Source of the DNA: Sandaracinobacteroides sp964394815
GTDB lineage: Bacteria > Pseudomonadota > Alphaproteobacteria > Sphingomonadales > Sphingomonadaceae
Direction of reading: 5' to 3'
Assembly (NCBI GenBank): GCA_964394815.1
Contig: CAYMZC010000156.1
Location: 1-5,478 of the forward strand
DNA: 5,478 bases
Position numbers and translations under genes: made by a program. Below, one piece after another: positions 4,971 through 5,478 of the stretch. Under the pieces are notes generated by a model, which was not told the DNA's origin, did no database searches, and was given only the letters and a program-made list of their open reading frames with translations. Each line of letters starts with the position of its first letter. Within the stretch, counting starts at the first letter, position 1.

Positions 4971-5432
4971 CCGGCCTGCTGGCGACGTTCCTGGCGGACG
5001 GCATCTTCGAGCCAGCGGTCGGTGAGCGGCTCGGGTTCCGGCAGGGCCCCGGTCTGGACGGGCGACTCGGCGCCGGGCGCCAGACTGGGATCGAGCGCGC
5101 CAGGATCCAGCGTCTCCCCGCCCTCTCCGAACAATTCGGAACCGGGCACGATGCCATAGGCCTCGGCGTCGGGCTCGCTGCCGTATTCCGGCTGCTCGAC
5201 CTGGTCTTCGAGATCGGAAATGGCGACACCGCTGAGGGCCTTGGCCATGAAGGCGGAAAATAGCCGTGCAGGCGCCTGTCCGCCCGCCAGCCCGCGGACC
5301 GCCTTCGCATCGTCGCGCCCGATCCACACGCCGGCCACGAGTTCGGGCGTGAAGCCGATGAACAGGCCGTCCTTGTTCGAGCTGGTGGTGCCCGTCTTTC
5401 CCGCCAGCGGGCGGCCGATCTGCGCCGCCCGG
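4952..5432 (-). CDS. Class A penicillin-binding protein (PBP1A family), C-terminal fragment
   Basis: Only the last 159 or so residues are present; the gene runs off the contig and is joined to adapter at 5432/5433. The fragment starts inside the transpeptidase domain at RAAQIGRPLAGKTGTT, whose KTGTT (5384-5398) is the third conserved active-site motif of penicillin-binding transpeptidases. GLFIGFTPELVAGVWIGRDD and GGQAPARLFSAFM follow, as in class A PBPs of the 1A family, which polymerise and cross-link peptidoglycan at the outer face of the inner membrane. After the domain comes an acidic, proline- and glycine-rich tail of about 95 residues ending QAGQAPAP, probably disordered in the periplasm. 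SxxK, SxN and the glycosyltransferase domain lie outside the window. The residues Met-Cys-Ser-Ser-Asp-Leu that an automatic start call would add are adapter translation. The stop TAA lies inside the end of the peptidase gene. Confidence 0.85.
4956..4967. repeat. 12-base perfect palindrome in the overlap of two convergent genes
   Basis: GGCGCCGGCGCC reads the same on both strands and lies wholly inside the 19-base overlap of the peptidase and PBP genes, coding Gly-Ala-Gly-Ala on one strand and part of Ala-Gly-Ala-Pro on the other. A partly overlapping hairpin, GCCGG (4959-4963) with CCGGC (4971-4975), is also possible. Either could act as a 3'-end structure for both transcripts, but no T-run is present and GC-rich codons alone may explain it. 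Confidence 0.35.
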
Positions 5433-5478
5433 AGATCGGAAGAGCACACGTCTGAACTCCAGTCACTCCGCGAAATCT
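5433..5478 (+). other. Illumina TruSeq adapter and index (assembly contamination)
   Basis: From 5433 the sequence is the TruSeq i7-side adapter: AGATCGGAAGAGCACACG (5433-5450), then TCTGAACTCCAGTCAC (5451-5466), then the eight-base index TCCGCGAA (5467-5474, which I recall as D710) and the first four bases (ATCT) of the following P7 part. This is read-through of a short library insert left untrimmed at a contig end. Its three minus-strand frames give the artefact peptides MTGVQTCALPI, MLFRS and MCSSDL, which should not be taken as protein. It has no biological content. Confidence 0.98.

Noticed and set aside
1..5432. CRISPR arrays, tRNA or rRNA genes, insertion sequences, toxin-antitoxin or defence systems
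   Set aside because: No regularly spaced repeats, cloverleaf or rRNA sequence, transposase or terminal inverted repeats were seen on either strand; the genes present are ordinary chromosomal ones.
4695..5447. A 250-codon minus-strand frame starting MLFRS
   Set aside because: The start is adapter sequence, and the frame runs antisense through the zinc peptidase motif region.
4426..5466. A 346-codon minus-strand frame starting MTGVQTCALPI
   Set aside because: The start is adapter sequence, and the rest is a low-complexity Arg/Pro/Ser shadow of the PBP and peptidase genes.

Overview
The window is about 66% GC (estimated by eye) and encodes envelope and housekeeping proteins typical of an alphaproteobacterium. 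The ornithine-lipid acyltransferase, the AmpG type and the two small YdcH/DUF465 proteins suggest the Sphingomonadales, but this is inferred from protein character and there is no rRNA or marker gene to confirm it. The right end is the end of an assembled contig: the last 46 bases (5433-5478) are Illumina TruSeq adapter with an index, not biology.

Layout, left to right. A short YdcH/DUF465 gene on the minus strand (81-239) and a second one on the plus strand (584-781) diverge from a 344-bp gene-free region with unusual repeat content. The second YdcH gene converges on a Rieske oxygenase alpha-subunit gene on the minus strand (807-1982), with an inverted repeat whose arms hold both stop codons. 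A 77-bp divergent intergenic region carrying a small dyad leads to ampG (2060-3388), a muropeptide permease. It is followed on the same strand by olsB (3451-4290), an ornithine N-acyltransferase with its own candidate promoter and a leader hairpin. A YgjP-like zinc metallopeptidase gene (4275-4970) overlaps the end of olsB. The 3' end of a class A penicillin-binding protein gene (4952-5432, minus strand) converges on the peptidase gene and overlaps it by 19 bp, then is cut by the adapter.

How the genes relate. AmpG (import of cell-wall turnover products), OlsB (phosphorus-free membrane lipid) and the PBP (peptidoglycan synthesis) share a cell-envelope theme. That they work together is an inference from position only. 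The Rieske oxygenase stands without ferredoxin or reductase genes, so its substrate cannot be read from context.

I found no new defence, mobile or biosynthetic system. The points most worth a second look are the adapter join, the CCATGG-rich region between the two YdcH genes, the symmetric stop-codon and palindrome arrangements at both convergent junctions, the dyad upstream of ampG, and the odd translation start of the peptidase.
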